Under the pieces are notes generated by a model. The model ran no database searches, had not been told where the DNA came from, and saw nothing but the letters and a program-made list of their open reading frames with translations. DNA of 64,000 nucleotides from Synergistaceae bacterium (GTDB taxonomy: Bacteria > Synergistota > Synergistia > Synergistales > Aminobacteriaceae), in contig JAHDKT010000037.1 of assembly GCA_018436725.1 (NCBI GenBank), forward strand, positions 28,673 through 92,672. Direction: 5' to 3'. This document shows positions 28,067-36,087 of this stretch, one piece after another; the first letter of the stretch is position 1; each line of letters opens with the position of its first letter. The translations under genes were made by a program, and so were the position numbers.

Positions 28067-28734
28067 AGCTGGCCTCGCTGCCTCAAGAGGAAATGCCGCG
28101 GGAGCGGATACGACTCCGGGGCGCGGAATCGCTCTCGGTCCCCGAGCTGCTCGCGGTGCTGCTCAGGACGGGGAGCAAAGGGAAAGATGTTCTAGAACTC
28201 GCCGTCGACGTGCTGAACGAATTCGGCGGTACGAGGGGCCTCTCGCGGGCTACCGAAGAAGAAATGCTGGGCTTTCGGGGGCTCGGCGACGCGAAGGCGT
28301 GCGTTCTTCTGGCCGCCATGGAGCTGGGGAAGCGCCTCGAAGCTGCGAGACGAGATCCCGGGCACGGAAAGGACTGGCGGCGGAGCGTCGACGAGATCGC
28401 AGCGGATCTGGCCTTCGACGAGCGCGAGTATATTTTCGCCGTTCACGTCCGCCGCAACGGCTCCGTGATTCATGTCGACAAGATATCCTTCGGAGGAGCG
28501 GAAGGCGCCTATCTTGATGTAAAATACCTTCTGAGGAGAGCGATTCGGATGGATTCGTACGGGCTGGCGCTGGTGCACAATCATCCGGACGGTTCGTTGT
28601 TGCCGAGCCGCGAAGATCGTCTGCTGACCGATTTTCTTTCGCGGAGGGCAAAAATACTGGATATACAACTTTTAGGACATTATGTCGTGGCCAACGGTGA
28701 GAGTCGGGGTATCGCTCTCCCCGGAGAGCCCTAG
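28063..28734 (+). CDS. radC: RadC-family JAMM protein
   Basis: A 223-aa protein with an N-terminal UPF0758 helix-hairpin-helix part (GAESLSVPELLAVLLRTG, GFRGLGDAKACVLLAA) and a C-terminal JAMM/MPN+ domain with the metal motif HNHPDGSLLPSREDRLLTDFL (quoted in part: HNHPDGSLLPSRED). The molecular role is not settled; the historical DNA-repair label is doubtful. The start GTG 28063 overlaps the upstream stop. Its position just before mreB is the same as in many Firmicutes. Confidence 0.92.
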   Translation: MKLASLPQEEMPRERIRLRGAESLSVPELLAVLLRTGSKGKDVLELAVDVLNEFGGTRGLSRATEEEMLGFRGLGDAKACVLLAAMELGKRLEAARRDPGHGKDWRRSVDEIAADLAFDEREYIFAVHVRRNGSVIHVDKISFGGAEGAYLDVKYLLRRAIRMDSYGLALVHNHPDGSLLPSREDRLLTDFLSRRAKILDIQLLGHYVVANGESRGIALPGEP

Positions 28735-28753
28735 AAAGCGGGGACTGAAACAG

Positions 28754-29809
28754 GTGTTCAAATATCTTTCGGGAATGTTCGGCGGCGATGTCGGTATCGA
28801 CCTCGGGACAGCCAATATAGTGGTGTACGTCAAGGGGCGGGGAATCGTCATCAGCGAGCCCTCCGCCGTTTCCATACGCAAGCGCCCAAGAGGAGGGGCG
28901 ACCGAGGTGATTGCCGTCGGACGCGAGGCCAAGGCGATGGCGGGCAAAACTCCCGGAGGAGTTTTCACCATCTGGCCCCTTCAGGACGGCGTCATCGCGA
29001 ACTTCGAGATGACCGAGGAGCTGATCCGTCACTGCCTGCGCAGAGCCAACGGCGGCAAACCGTTCGTCTCCCATCCGCGCGTTGTGATCTCCGTTCCTGC
29101 GGAGGTGACGGAGGTCGAACGAAAAGCCGTGATCGACGCCACTCTCGGCGCAGGGGCCAAGGAGGCCTACGTGATCGAGGAGCCTGTAGCGGCGGCCCTT
29201 GGCGTCGGCTTGCCGATCCAGGAGCCTCGGGGCAGCATGATTCTCGATATCGGCGGAGGGACGAGCGAAGTGGGCGTCCTCTCCCTCGGAGGCATCGTGG
29301 TGACCAACTCTCTCCGCGCAGCGGGGAAGGAGATGGACAACGCGATCGTCGCCATGCTCCGCCAGCGATACGCGCTGCTCATCGGCGAGACGACCGCCGA
29401 GGAGGTCAAGATAGCGATAGGTTCGGCGCTCCCTCTCGAAACGGAGCTTGAAATGGCCGTCAAGGGGAGGGACCTGGCCGACGGCCTTCCCAAGGCCGAT
29501 GTCGTCACCTCCGTCGAGGTCCGCGAGGCGCTTGAACCGATCCTTTTGCGGATAGAGGACATGGTCAAGGTCGCGCTCGAACAGACGCCTCCCGAGCTGG
29601 CCAAGGATATCGTCGACCAGGGAATCTTCCTCTCCGGAGGGGTCTCGCTTCTGAGAGGCCTTGCGGAGCGGCTTTCCAGGGCGATGAACACTCCGGTCGT
29701 CGTGGCGGAGGATCCGCTTTTCGCGGTTGCCCGCGGCTTGGGGATGATTCTGGAGAACCTGGGAGACATGAAAAAGGTGCTCCTCTCGGTGGAGAAGGGT
29801 TCCAAATAA
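28754..29809 (+). CDS. mreB: Rod-shape actin homologue MreB
   Basis: Bacterial actin that organises lateral wall synthesis on the inner membrane; 351 aa. Phosphate-1 motif is GIDLGTANIVVYVKG, phosphate-2 is ILDIGGGTSEVGVLSLGG, and the adenosine motif is LSGGVSLLRGLAERL. GTG 28754 is preferred over the longer frame from 28682: it yields MFKYLSGMFGGDVGIDLG, aligned with the E. coli N-terminus including its amphipathic membrane-anchoring start, and GGGGA lies 9 nt upstream. It begins 19 nt after radC. Confidence 0.96.
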   Translation: MFKYLSGMFGGDVGIDLGTANIVVYVKGRGIVISEPSAVSIRKRPRGGATEVIAVGREAKAMAGKTPGGVFTIWPLQDGVIANFEMTEELIRHCLRRANGGKPFVSHPRVVISVPAEVTEVERKAVIDATLGAGAKEAYVIEEPVAAALGVGLPIQEPRGSMILDIGGGTSEVGVLSLGGIVVTNSLRAAGKEMDNAIVAMLRQRYALLIGETTAEEVKIAIGSALPLETELEMAVKGRDLADGLPKADVVTSVEVREALEPILLRIEDMVKVALEQTPPELAKDIVDQGIFLSGGVSLLRGLAERLSRAMNTPVVVAEDPLFAVARGLGMILENLGDMKKVLLSVEKGSK

Positions 29810-29840
29810 TTCACCGGCACGTCCGGCGGAGAGTCGCCTC

Positions 29841-30659
29841 ATGACGGATAAACACAGGGAAAGAGAATGGATTCACGGGCTTCTGGCACTCGCCGCAAGT
29901 CTTTTGCTCCTTGCGGCGGCGCCCCGGAGAGAATTCTTCAAGGGGGCCGTTGATTTCGTCGGAGCGATTCTGCGCTACCCGGAATATCCGGCGGTCTTCA
30001 TCGAGACGACGGCAAGGGAGTTCGTCGTGTGGTTCGCCGAGCGGCAGGGACTGCAGGAACGTCTGAAATCGCTCAAGGAGGAGAACGAACATCTTCGGTT
30101 GGTCTGGTCGATGGAGAACGCCCGTAATCTCAGGAGGGAGCTGGACGGTTTCGTGCGGTATGCGCGTATTACGCTGCGCGAGCCGCTCTCCTGGTGGTCC
30201 GAGGTTCGGATCAACAAGGGGCGCGACGACGGCGTCGTCGTCGGGGCGCCCGCGCTGCATAACGGATTCCTCGCGGGAAGAGTCAGCAGTGCGGAGAGCG
30301 GTTTCGCATGGGTCGAGCTGCTCTCCTCCTCGTCGCTGATGATTCCGGTGGTCATCGAAGAGACGAGGGATCTCGGCGTCGTCGCCGGCGACGGCGACGG
30401 GGGAGTCTGGCTGCTGTACGTCCCGGAGAACAGGATGCTCAGAGGGGGGATGCGTGTCAGCACCGCGATGGTCAGCGAGGCTCTTCCTCCGGGTATTCCG
30501 CTGGGTAGCCTTGCCGACGAGCGCAGAGAGACGAGCGACGGGTATACGGCGTGGAGAGTTCTTCCGGGCGCTTCCTTGTCGCAGCTCTATGCCCTGGAGA
30601 TCCTTGGCTTGCATCCGTCCTCGCAGGGAAGCTCCTCCACAGGGAGACCGGGTTCATGA
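29841..30659 (+). CDS. mreC: Rod-shape-determining protein MreC
   Basis: Bitopic inner-membrane protein that regulates PBP2/RodA; 272 aa. One N-terminal membrane segment (about residues 12-28), a coiled coil (residues 68-100, RQGLQERLKSLKEENEHLRL in part), then two beta barrels with WWSEVRINKGRDDGVVVGAPAL and a GFLAGRVSS motif. Its stop overlaps the mreD start (ATGA). Confidence 0.92.
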   Translation: MTDKHREREWIHGLLALAASLLLLAAAPRREFFKGAVDFVGAILRYPEYPAVFIETTAREFVVWFAERQGLQERLKSLKEENEHLRLVWSMENARNLRRELDGFVRYARITLREPLSWWSEVRINKGRDDGVVVGAPALHNGFLAGRVSSAESGFAWVELLSSSSLMIPVVIEETRDLGVVAGDGDGGVWLLYVPENRMLRGGMRVSTAMVSEALPPGIPLGSLADERRETSDGYTAWRVLPGASLSQLYALEILGLHPSSQGSSSTGRPGS

Positions 30660-31114
30660 TCTATCTTCTTTCATGGTACGCGCAGGATTTTTTATGGGTT
30701 CTCGGCGCCGGGAAGGTACTGATCCCGGAGATTTTTTTGCTCGCTCTCGTCTTTCTTTCGCTTTTTCGTTCGGAGGACGGCGTGCGCATTCTCTGGGCCG
30801 CGTTTTTCGGAGGCGTCCTCTGGGATCTCCGCTGGACCGGATTTCCGGGCGTGAGTTCCCTGTTCTACGTATCGACGCTCATGTTCGTTCGATGGGTGTG
30901 GCACTCCATCCCTGTATCGGGAAGGACGATCTCGCTCTTCGGTTTTCTGCTCTGGTCGGCGAACATGCCGGTCGCTCTCGGTCGCATCTTTCTCTGGGGC
31001 GCGAGGGGAATCGGGCTCTGGCAGGCATACCTTCTCCAGCAGAGCCACATCGTGCCCCTGGTGCTTCTTGCTTGCGCCGCCTATGCGTGGAGGTTGAAAA
31101 AACAAGATGTCTGA
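30656..31114 (+). CDS. mreD: Rod-shape-determining protein MreD
   Basis: A 152-aa hydrophobic protein with about five membrane segments, placed between mreC and the PBP2 gene. Sequence conservation in MreD is low; the identification rests on size, topology and position. The start ATG 30656 shares ATGA with mreC and has an AGGGAG box 9 nt upstream; the longer in-frame extension upstream is inside mreC and unlikely. It overlaps mrdA by 8 nt. Confidence 0.85.
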   Translation: MIYLLSWYAQDFLWVLGAGKVLIPEIFLLALVFLSLFRSEDGVRILWAAFFGGVLWDLRWTGFPGVSSLFYVSTLMFVRWVWHSIPVSGRTISLFGFLLWSANMPVALGRIFLWGARGIGLWQAYLLQQSHIVPLVLLACAAYAWRLKKQDV

Positions 31115-32852
31115 CCAGCGTTCCGAAATGAATCTGCGCCTCGTCCTGTGGAGATTTTTTCTCGCGTTTACACTTCTTCTCCTTGCGGGGGGACTGTATT
31201 TTTTTCAAATAGTCAACGCAGATACGTACGTCCGTCTCGGCGCGAACAATCGGCTCCGTTTTATCCGCTTCGCCCCGATACGAGGGGAGATCTTCGACCG
31301 GAACGGAGTCCCGCTTGCCGCGAATGTAACGACCTTCGACATCATGGGGTACCCTCTCGATATCGAGAGAGAGGATATGGTCGGAAAGCTGGCGTCGCTT
31401 CTCTCCCGCCACGGCATCCCGATGACGGAGGAGGACCTGCGGCGCGACGTCAAACGCCAGTTCTGGGCGCCGTACAGGGTCGTGCGCGTCGTCTCGAACA
31501 TCACGCTTGCCCAGATGGCCGATCTGGTGGCCGATCCGGAGTTTCCGCGGCAGCTCTTCCCGATCCCGGTGCTGCGTAGGACCTACCCTACGGGCAGCGT
31601 CGCCTCCAATGTGACGGGGTTCGTCGGAGAGATCAACGAAAACGAGCTGCGGCAGATGGAGGGGAAGAGTTACGTCGGAGGCGATCAAATAGGAAAAACG
31701 GGAGTAGAGAAGGAGTACGAGGAAACTCTCCGCGGAAAGCCCGGCGGCGAATCGGTGGAAGTCGATGCGAGAGGCCGGAAAATTCGACAGATAGACACAT
31801 ACCCCGCAGGTAGGGGAGAAGATCTTCACCTGACGCTCGATCTCGGCGCGCAGAGGCTGGCGACCGATCTTCTGAAGGGGTACCGCGGGGCTTTGGTCGT
31901 GATGGATGTGCACGACGGCGATATTCTCGTACTTGCGTCATCCCCCTCCTACGACAACAATCCTCTTGCATGGGGAGTGTCGGCGAGAGAGTGGAATGCG
32001 CTGCTTTCAGACCCGCAGAAGCCGATGCTCGACAGGAGCATCGCCGGGCTGTATCCTCCGGCGTCCACCTTCAAGATCCTCGTGGGGCTTGCGGCGCTCG
32101 CGGAGGGAGAGGTCACCCCGTCCACTACCTATTTCTGCGGTGGAGCGTTTACTCTGGGCAACCGGACTTTTCGTTGTTGGAGGCGCTCCGGCCACGGAAC
32201 CATGAACCTGACGAGCGCGCTCCAGTATTCATGCGACGTGTATTTCTACCAGGTCGGACTGAAGCTCGGAATCACACGTCTTTTAAAGTGGGGCAGCCTT
32301 TTCGGGCTAGGACGGCCGACGGGGATCGATCTCCCCGGAGAGGCGGCGGGCGTTATCGCGGGGCCCGACTGGAAACGGGCGCGCTTCAAGGAGGCCTGGT
32401 ACCGGGGAGATACTGTCAATTACTCCATAGGACAGGGGTTTTTGCTGACGACGCCTCTGCAGCTCGCGACGATGTACGCGGTGATCGCCAACGGAGGGAA
32501 ATTGGTTCGCCCCCGTCTGGCGCAGAGAGCGCCCAAGCACGCTGCCGAACTGAATATCGTTCCGTCGCAGCTGAATATCATTCGCAAGGGGCTTGATTAT
32601 GTCGTTCGAAGGGGTACCGCCCGACAGGCGGGAGGCTTCGGCATCACCGTCGCCGGGAAGACCGGAACGGCGCAAAACGCCCACGGAGACGATCATGCGC
32701 TTTTTGTTGGGTACGCTCCGATGGACAACCCTAAGTATGTTGCGGTCGCTATGCTGGAGGCAGGTCTTCACGGAGGTTCCGTAGCCTCTCCGATAGTCGG
32801 GGAGATTCTTTCTTATCTACTGGTCCCGGAATCCAGAGTAAAAAACCCGTAG
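31107..32852 (+). CDS. mrdA: Penicillin-binding protein 2 (elongasome transpeptidase)
   Basis: Class B PBP that cross-links lateral peptidoglycan with RodA; 581 aa. An N-terminal membrane anchor (about residues 11-31) is followed by the PBP dimerisation domain starting FAPIRGEIFDRNGVPLA. The transpeptidase has catalytic S320 in STFK, S375-C-D (SxN-like motif, Asp form common in PBP2) and K518-T-G. The zinc-type insertion seen in some PBP2 proteins shows as CGGAFTLGNRTFRCW. It overlaps mreD and is followed by minC. Confidence 0.95.
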   Translation: MSDQRSEMNLRLVLWRFFLAFTLLLLAGGLYFFQIVNADTYVRLGANNRLRFIRFAPIRGEIFDRNGVPLAANVTTFDIMGYPLDIEREDMVGKLASLLSRHGIPMTEEDLRRDVKRQFWAPYRVVRVVSNITLAQMADLVADPEFPRQLFPIPVLRRTYPTGSVASNVTGFVGEINENELRQMEGKSYVGGDQIGKTGVEKEYEETLRGKPGGESVEVDARGRKIRQIDTYPAGRGEDLHLTLDLGAQRLATDLLKGYRGALVVMDVHDGDILVLASSPSYDNNPLAWGVSAREWNALLSDPQKPMLDRSIAGLYPPASTFKILVGLAALAEGEVTPSTTYFCGGAFTLGNRTFRCWRRSGHGTMNLTSALQYSCDVYFYQVGLKLGITRLLKWGSLFGLGRPTGIDLPGEAAGVIAGPDWKRARFKEAWYRGDTVNYSIGQGFLLTTPLQLATMYAVIANGGKLVRPRLAQRAPKHAAELNIVPSQLNIIRKGLDYVVRRGTARQAGGFGITVAGKTGTAQNAHGDDHALFVGYAPMDNPKYVAVAMLEAGLHGGSVASPIVGEILSYLLVPESRVKNP

Positions 32853-32947
32853 AGAACCCCCGAGTCGGCGGATATCGGAGAACTACCTGCGGGACAGATA
32901 CTATAGAGGCTGACGAATACGTTGGTTTGCCTTAAGGAGGGGGTACT

Positions 32948-33661
32948 GTGGCTGAAACTGTGGAATCTCTCGAAAGTCCGAAGGGGGCGGCCGAGCATCG
33001 GGGCCCGTCGGAGATTCTGCTGAAGGGAACGGGCTACGGCGTCCGGATGATTTTTCCGGAGTCCGTTCCGGACGACTCGCTCCTGGAGGATTTGAATCGC
33101 TTCTCCGGGGATGCGGCGCGCCTGGCACGCGGCATCGGGGTTGTTCTCGACCTCCAGGGGAGAACGCTTTCCCGCGCCTTTTTGCTCCGTCTTCTCTCCG
33201 AGTTCGTATGGACGGGCGATTTTCGCGTGTTGTCATGGATGTCCTACAACGCGGATACGCTCGACCTGCTTCGTTCTTCGGGCTTTTCCACGGGGGAGCC
33301 GAGCGCGGGAAAGAGCGAGAAGAGGGAGAACGGCCCGAATTCCCTCGTCCTTATTCAGTCCCTGCGCTCCGGACAGAGGGTGGAACACGACGGCGACGTG
33401 GTGCTCCTCGGGCATATGAACGAAGGAGCGGAGATATACGCCTCCGGGAATGTCTTCGTGCGCGGCAGACTCAAGGGAGTGGTTCACGCGGGAATGCACG
33501 GGGGAGAGTTCAGCATCTCCGCGGGGCAGTTCGAAGCGCGGCAGGTTCGTCTGGGAGGAAAACTCTGTTCCTCGCTCGGCGCCGACATTGAGTGGTGGGG
33601 CAAGGCCGTCGTGATCAGTCTGGAAAAAGATTCTCTCGTAGTGAGGGAGTTGAAGTTATAA
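32948..33661 (+). CDS. minC: Septum-site inhibitor MinC
   Basis: Inhibits FtsZ polymerisation away from midcell; 237 aa. The N-terminal domain (about residues 22-110) is weakly conserved. The C-terminal beta-helix dimer domain is clear: LRSGQRVEHDGDVVLLGHM, IYASGNVFVRGRLKGVVHAG. The start is GTG with an AAGGAGGGGG box. A TACTAT -10-like element at 32899-32904 without a -35 lies upstream; otherwise transcription comes from the mre genes. Confidence 0.93.
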   Translation: MAETVESLESPKGAAEHRGPSEILLKGTGYGVRMIFPESVPDDSLLEDLNRFSGDAARLARGIGVVLDLQGRTLSRAFLLRLLSEFVWTGDFRVLSWMSYNADTLDLLRSSGFSTGEPSAGKSEKRENGPNSLVLIQSLRSGQRVEHDGDVVLLGHMNEGAEIYASGNVFVRGRLKGVVHAGMHGGEFSISAGQFEARQVRLGGKLCSSLGADIEWWGKAVVISLEKDSLVVRELKL

Positions 33662-33712
33662 TCCCCCGATATCGCCCTGAAGGACGATCGGGAGGGAAGG
33701 AGAGATCTGGCT

Positions 33713-34519
33713 GTGGATTCTCGTGTTATTGTGATTACCTCCGGAAAGGGAGGGGTGGGAAAAACGACCACCACTTCGAACCTAGCGGTAGCGCTCGCGC
33801 GCGCCGGTCGCCGCGTCGTAGCGGTCGACGCGGATATAGGGCTCAGGAACCTCGACGTGGTGATGGGGCTCGAAAACAGAGTGGTTTACAACTTCATCGA
33901 CGTTCTCGAGGGAAATTGCAGGCTGAATCAGGCGCTCGTGAGGGACAAGCGCGTCGATAACCTCTTCCTGCTCCCGGCGGCGCAGACGCGCACCAAGGAC
34001 GCCGTCTCGTCGGAGCAGATGGAAGAGTTGTGCGCTCTGCTCCGGGAGGAGTTCGAGTATGTATTGATCGACAGTCCGGCCGGAATCGAGAGCGGTTTCC
34101 GGAATGCGGCGGTGGGAGCCGACGAGGCTCTTGTCATCGCGACTCCCGAGGTACCCTCCGTCAGGGACGCGGACAGGATCATCGGCCTCCTCGAATCGAT
34201 GGGGAAGGCCCCGATTCGATTGATCGTGAACCGCCTCCGCTCCCAGATGGTCCGCGACGGCGAGATGCTCGACGTGACCGACGTGCTCGATATCCTTGCG
34301 ATCGAACTCATCGGCGTCGTCCCCGAGGACGACAGCGTCGTGAAGTCGGCCAACCGCGGGGAACCCCTCACCTTTTCGGACGCATCGCCGGCAGCGCTCG
34401 CGTTTCAAAGAATCTCTATGCGTCTGACCGGAAAAGACGTCCCCTTCCCGAAGTTCGACGAGGAGAACGGCAGAGGTCTCTTTGCGGGTATCCGAAAGCT
34501 TTTCGGGATGAAGAGCTGA
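33713..34519 (+). CDS. minD: Septum-site ATPase MinD
   Basis: Membrane-cycling ParA-type ATPase that recruits MinC and is displaced by MinE; 268 aa. Deviant Walker A is SGKGGVGKTTTTSN, Walker A' VDADIGLRNLDVVMGLENR (in part VDADIGLRNLD), and Walker B YVLIDSPAGIESG. The C-terminal amphipathic membrane-targeting helix is GLFAGIRKLFG. The GTG start has a GGAAGGAGAG site. Confidence 0.97.
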   Translation: MDSRVIVITSGKGGVGKTTTTSNLAVALARAGRRVVAVDADIGLRNLDVVMGLENRVVYNFIDVLEGNCRLNQALVRDKRVDNLFLLPAAQTRTKDAVSSEQMEELCALLREEFEYVLIDSPAGIESGFRNAAVGADEALVIATPEVPSVRDADRIIGLLESMGKAPIRLIVNRLRSQMVRDGEMLDVTDVLDILAIELIGVVPEDDSVVKSANRGEPLTFSDASPAALAFQRISMRLTGKDVPFPKFDEENGRGLFAGIRKLFGMKS

Positions 34520-34532
34520 GAGGAGAGGGGGT

Positions 34533-34823
34533 ATGGCGATGGAATTCCTTAAAAAGTTTTTTTGCTCCACGGGGTCGAAGACGGCGGCCAAGGAGCGTCT
34601 CCAGATCGTTCTCATACACGACCGTGCGGACATCTCTCCCGAGATGCTCGACAACCTTCGGCAAGACATGATCGCGGTGATCACCAGGTACATGGATATC
34701 GATACATCCCGTATCGAGATGGACTTCGACCGTGCGGACAGATCCGTTGCGTTCGTGGCGAACATCCCTGTGATCCGCATCAAGCGCGGAGTCGCTCCGG
34801 TGCGAGATGGCGACAGAGCATAG
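34533..34823 (+). CDS. minE: Topological specificity factor MinE
   Basis: Stimulates MinD ATPase and drives pole-to-pole oscillation; 96 aa. The N-terminal membrane-contact helix MEFLKKFF and the MinD-binding segment AKERLQIVLIHDRADISPEML (in part KERLQIVLIHDR) are clear, followed by the dimeric topological domain. Its presence predicts an oscillating Min system rather than a DivIVA-anchored one. Confidence 0.95.
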   Translation: MAMEFLKKFFCSTGSKTAAKERLQIVLIHDRADISPEMLDNLRQDMIAVITRYMDIDTSRIEMDFDRADRSVAFVANIPVIRIKRGVAPVRDGDRA

Positions 34824-34892
34824 ACCTTCCTTCGGAGAGGATATGGCGCTGCGGCAAGCCGGAACGCGGCGTACGAGGGATAGAGCGACATA

Positions 34893-36002
34893 ATGGAAGA
34901 AACCAAACGTTCTCTTGGCGAGAGTATCGCGGGGTTGGACAAGATTCAGCTTTTTTCGGTCGTTCTGCTCTTTTCCCTCGGTGTCCTTTCCATCTTCAGC
35001 GCCGGAGCGGGCTTCGACGGAAGAGGGTCGAGTTATGCGACAAGGCAGCTTCTCTGGGGCGCCGTGTCCGTCGTTGCCTTTCTTGCGACGTTGAAGATAG
35101 GGTACGAACGGTTTCTGCGGGAGGCGTACCTCCTCTACGGCGTTTCGTTGCTGTTGCTTTTAAGCGTGATAGCGCTCGGAATGACCGTCAAGGGCTCGCA
35201 GCGATGGATCGACCTGGGCTTTTTCCGTTTCCAGCCGACGGAGTTCGTGAAAATCACTCTTGTTCTGGTGCTTGCGAAACACCTGTGCAGATACCCTCCG
35301 TTGAATTTCGCCTCGTTTCTTGGAGGCCTCGCCGTACCTGCGCTTTCCGGAATTCTGGTTCTGATCCAGCCCGATGCCGGCAGTGCGATGGTCTACGGGG
35401 TAATCGCTTTCGTCGCCCTCGTCGCCGCCGGGGCTCCGTGGAGATATCCCGCCGGACTGATGGCTTCGGCGACCGCGCTACTCCCGTTTGCCTGGCATTT
35501 CCTGCGCGAGTATCAGAAGGCGCGTATCCGCGTCTTTCTCGACCCTTGGAGCGACCCGCTCGGCGCAGGGTACAACGTCATCCAGTCTCGGATCGCCGTG
35601 GGCTCCGGAGGGCTTTTGGGAACAGGCTTCATGGAGGGGTTGCAGAGCAAGCTTCGTTTTCTTCCCGAACCGCACACGGATTTTATCTTCGGCGTGTTCT
35701 CGGAGGAGTTCGGTTTCGTCGGCGCGCTGGGGATGCTCCTGCTCTTCGGACTTCTCTTCTGGCGTCTCGTGGAAGCGGGACTACGGACCAAAGACGCGCG
35801 CGCCAAGGTCCTGATCGCCGGCGTTTCTACGTGGTTCTGGTTCCAGATGCTGCAGAGCATCGGGATGAGCATGGGGCTCCTGCCCATTACGGGGCTTCCC
35901 CTCCCGCTCGTCAGCTACGGGGGCAGTTCGCTGCTCTCGTTTTCCATAGCGCTCGGTCTGGCGCAGAGCGTGTACGTTTCCACGCTGAAAAGCTATACAT
36001 AA
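34893..36002 (+). CDS. rodA: SEDS peptidoglycan glycosyltransferase RodA
   Basis: Polymerises lipid II for lateral wall growth with PBP2; 369 aa, about ten membrane segments. SEDS motifs: GSQRWIDLGFFRFQPTEFVK, ILIQPDAGSAM (catalytic-loop Asp region), GLLGTGFMEGLQSKLRFLPEPHTDFIFGVFSEEFGFVG (in part LPEPHTDFIFGVFSEE) and LPLPLVSYGGSS. The neighbouring mre/mrdA genes favour RodA over FtsW. Confidence 0.93.
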   Translation: MEETKRSLGESIAGLDKIQLFSVVLLFSLGVLSIFSAGAGFDGRGSSYATRQLLWGAVSVVAFLATLKIGYERFLREAYLLYGVSLLLLLSVIALGMTVKGSQRWIDLGFFRFQPTEFVKITLVLVLAKHLCRYPPLNFASFLGGLAVPALSGILVLIQPDAGSAMVYGVIAFVALVAAGAPWRYPAGLMASATALLPFAWHFLREYQKARIRVFLDPWSDPLGAGYNVIQSRIAVGSGGLLGTGFMEGLQSKLRFLPEPHTDFIFGVFSEEFGFVGALGMLLLFGLLFWRLVEAGLRTKDARAKVLIAGVSTWFWFQMLQSIGMSMGLLPITGLPLPLVSYGGSSLLSFSIALGLAQSVYVSTLKSYT

Positions 36003-36087
36003 TCGCTACGTTTCGCGGAGGACGCGAAGTTGGAGAGTTCCGGATCCGGTACGGCCGGAAAGGTATTTCGAGGGGGAATTGTATTTT

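Noticed and set aside
28682..28753. MreB start at ATG 28682 inside radC
   Set aside because: It adds 24 residues absent from MreB; GTG 28754 matches the family N-terminus and has a ribosome-binding site.
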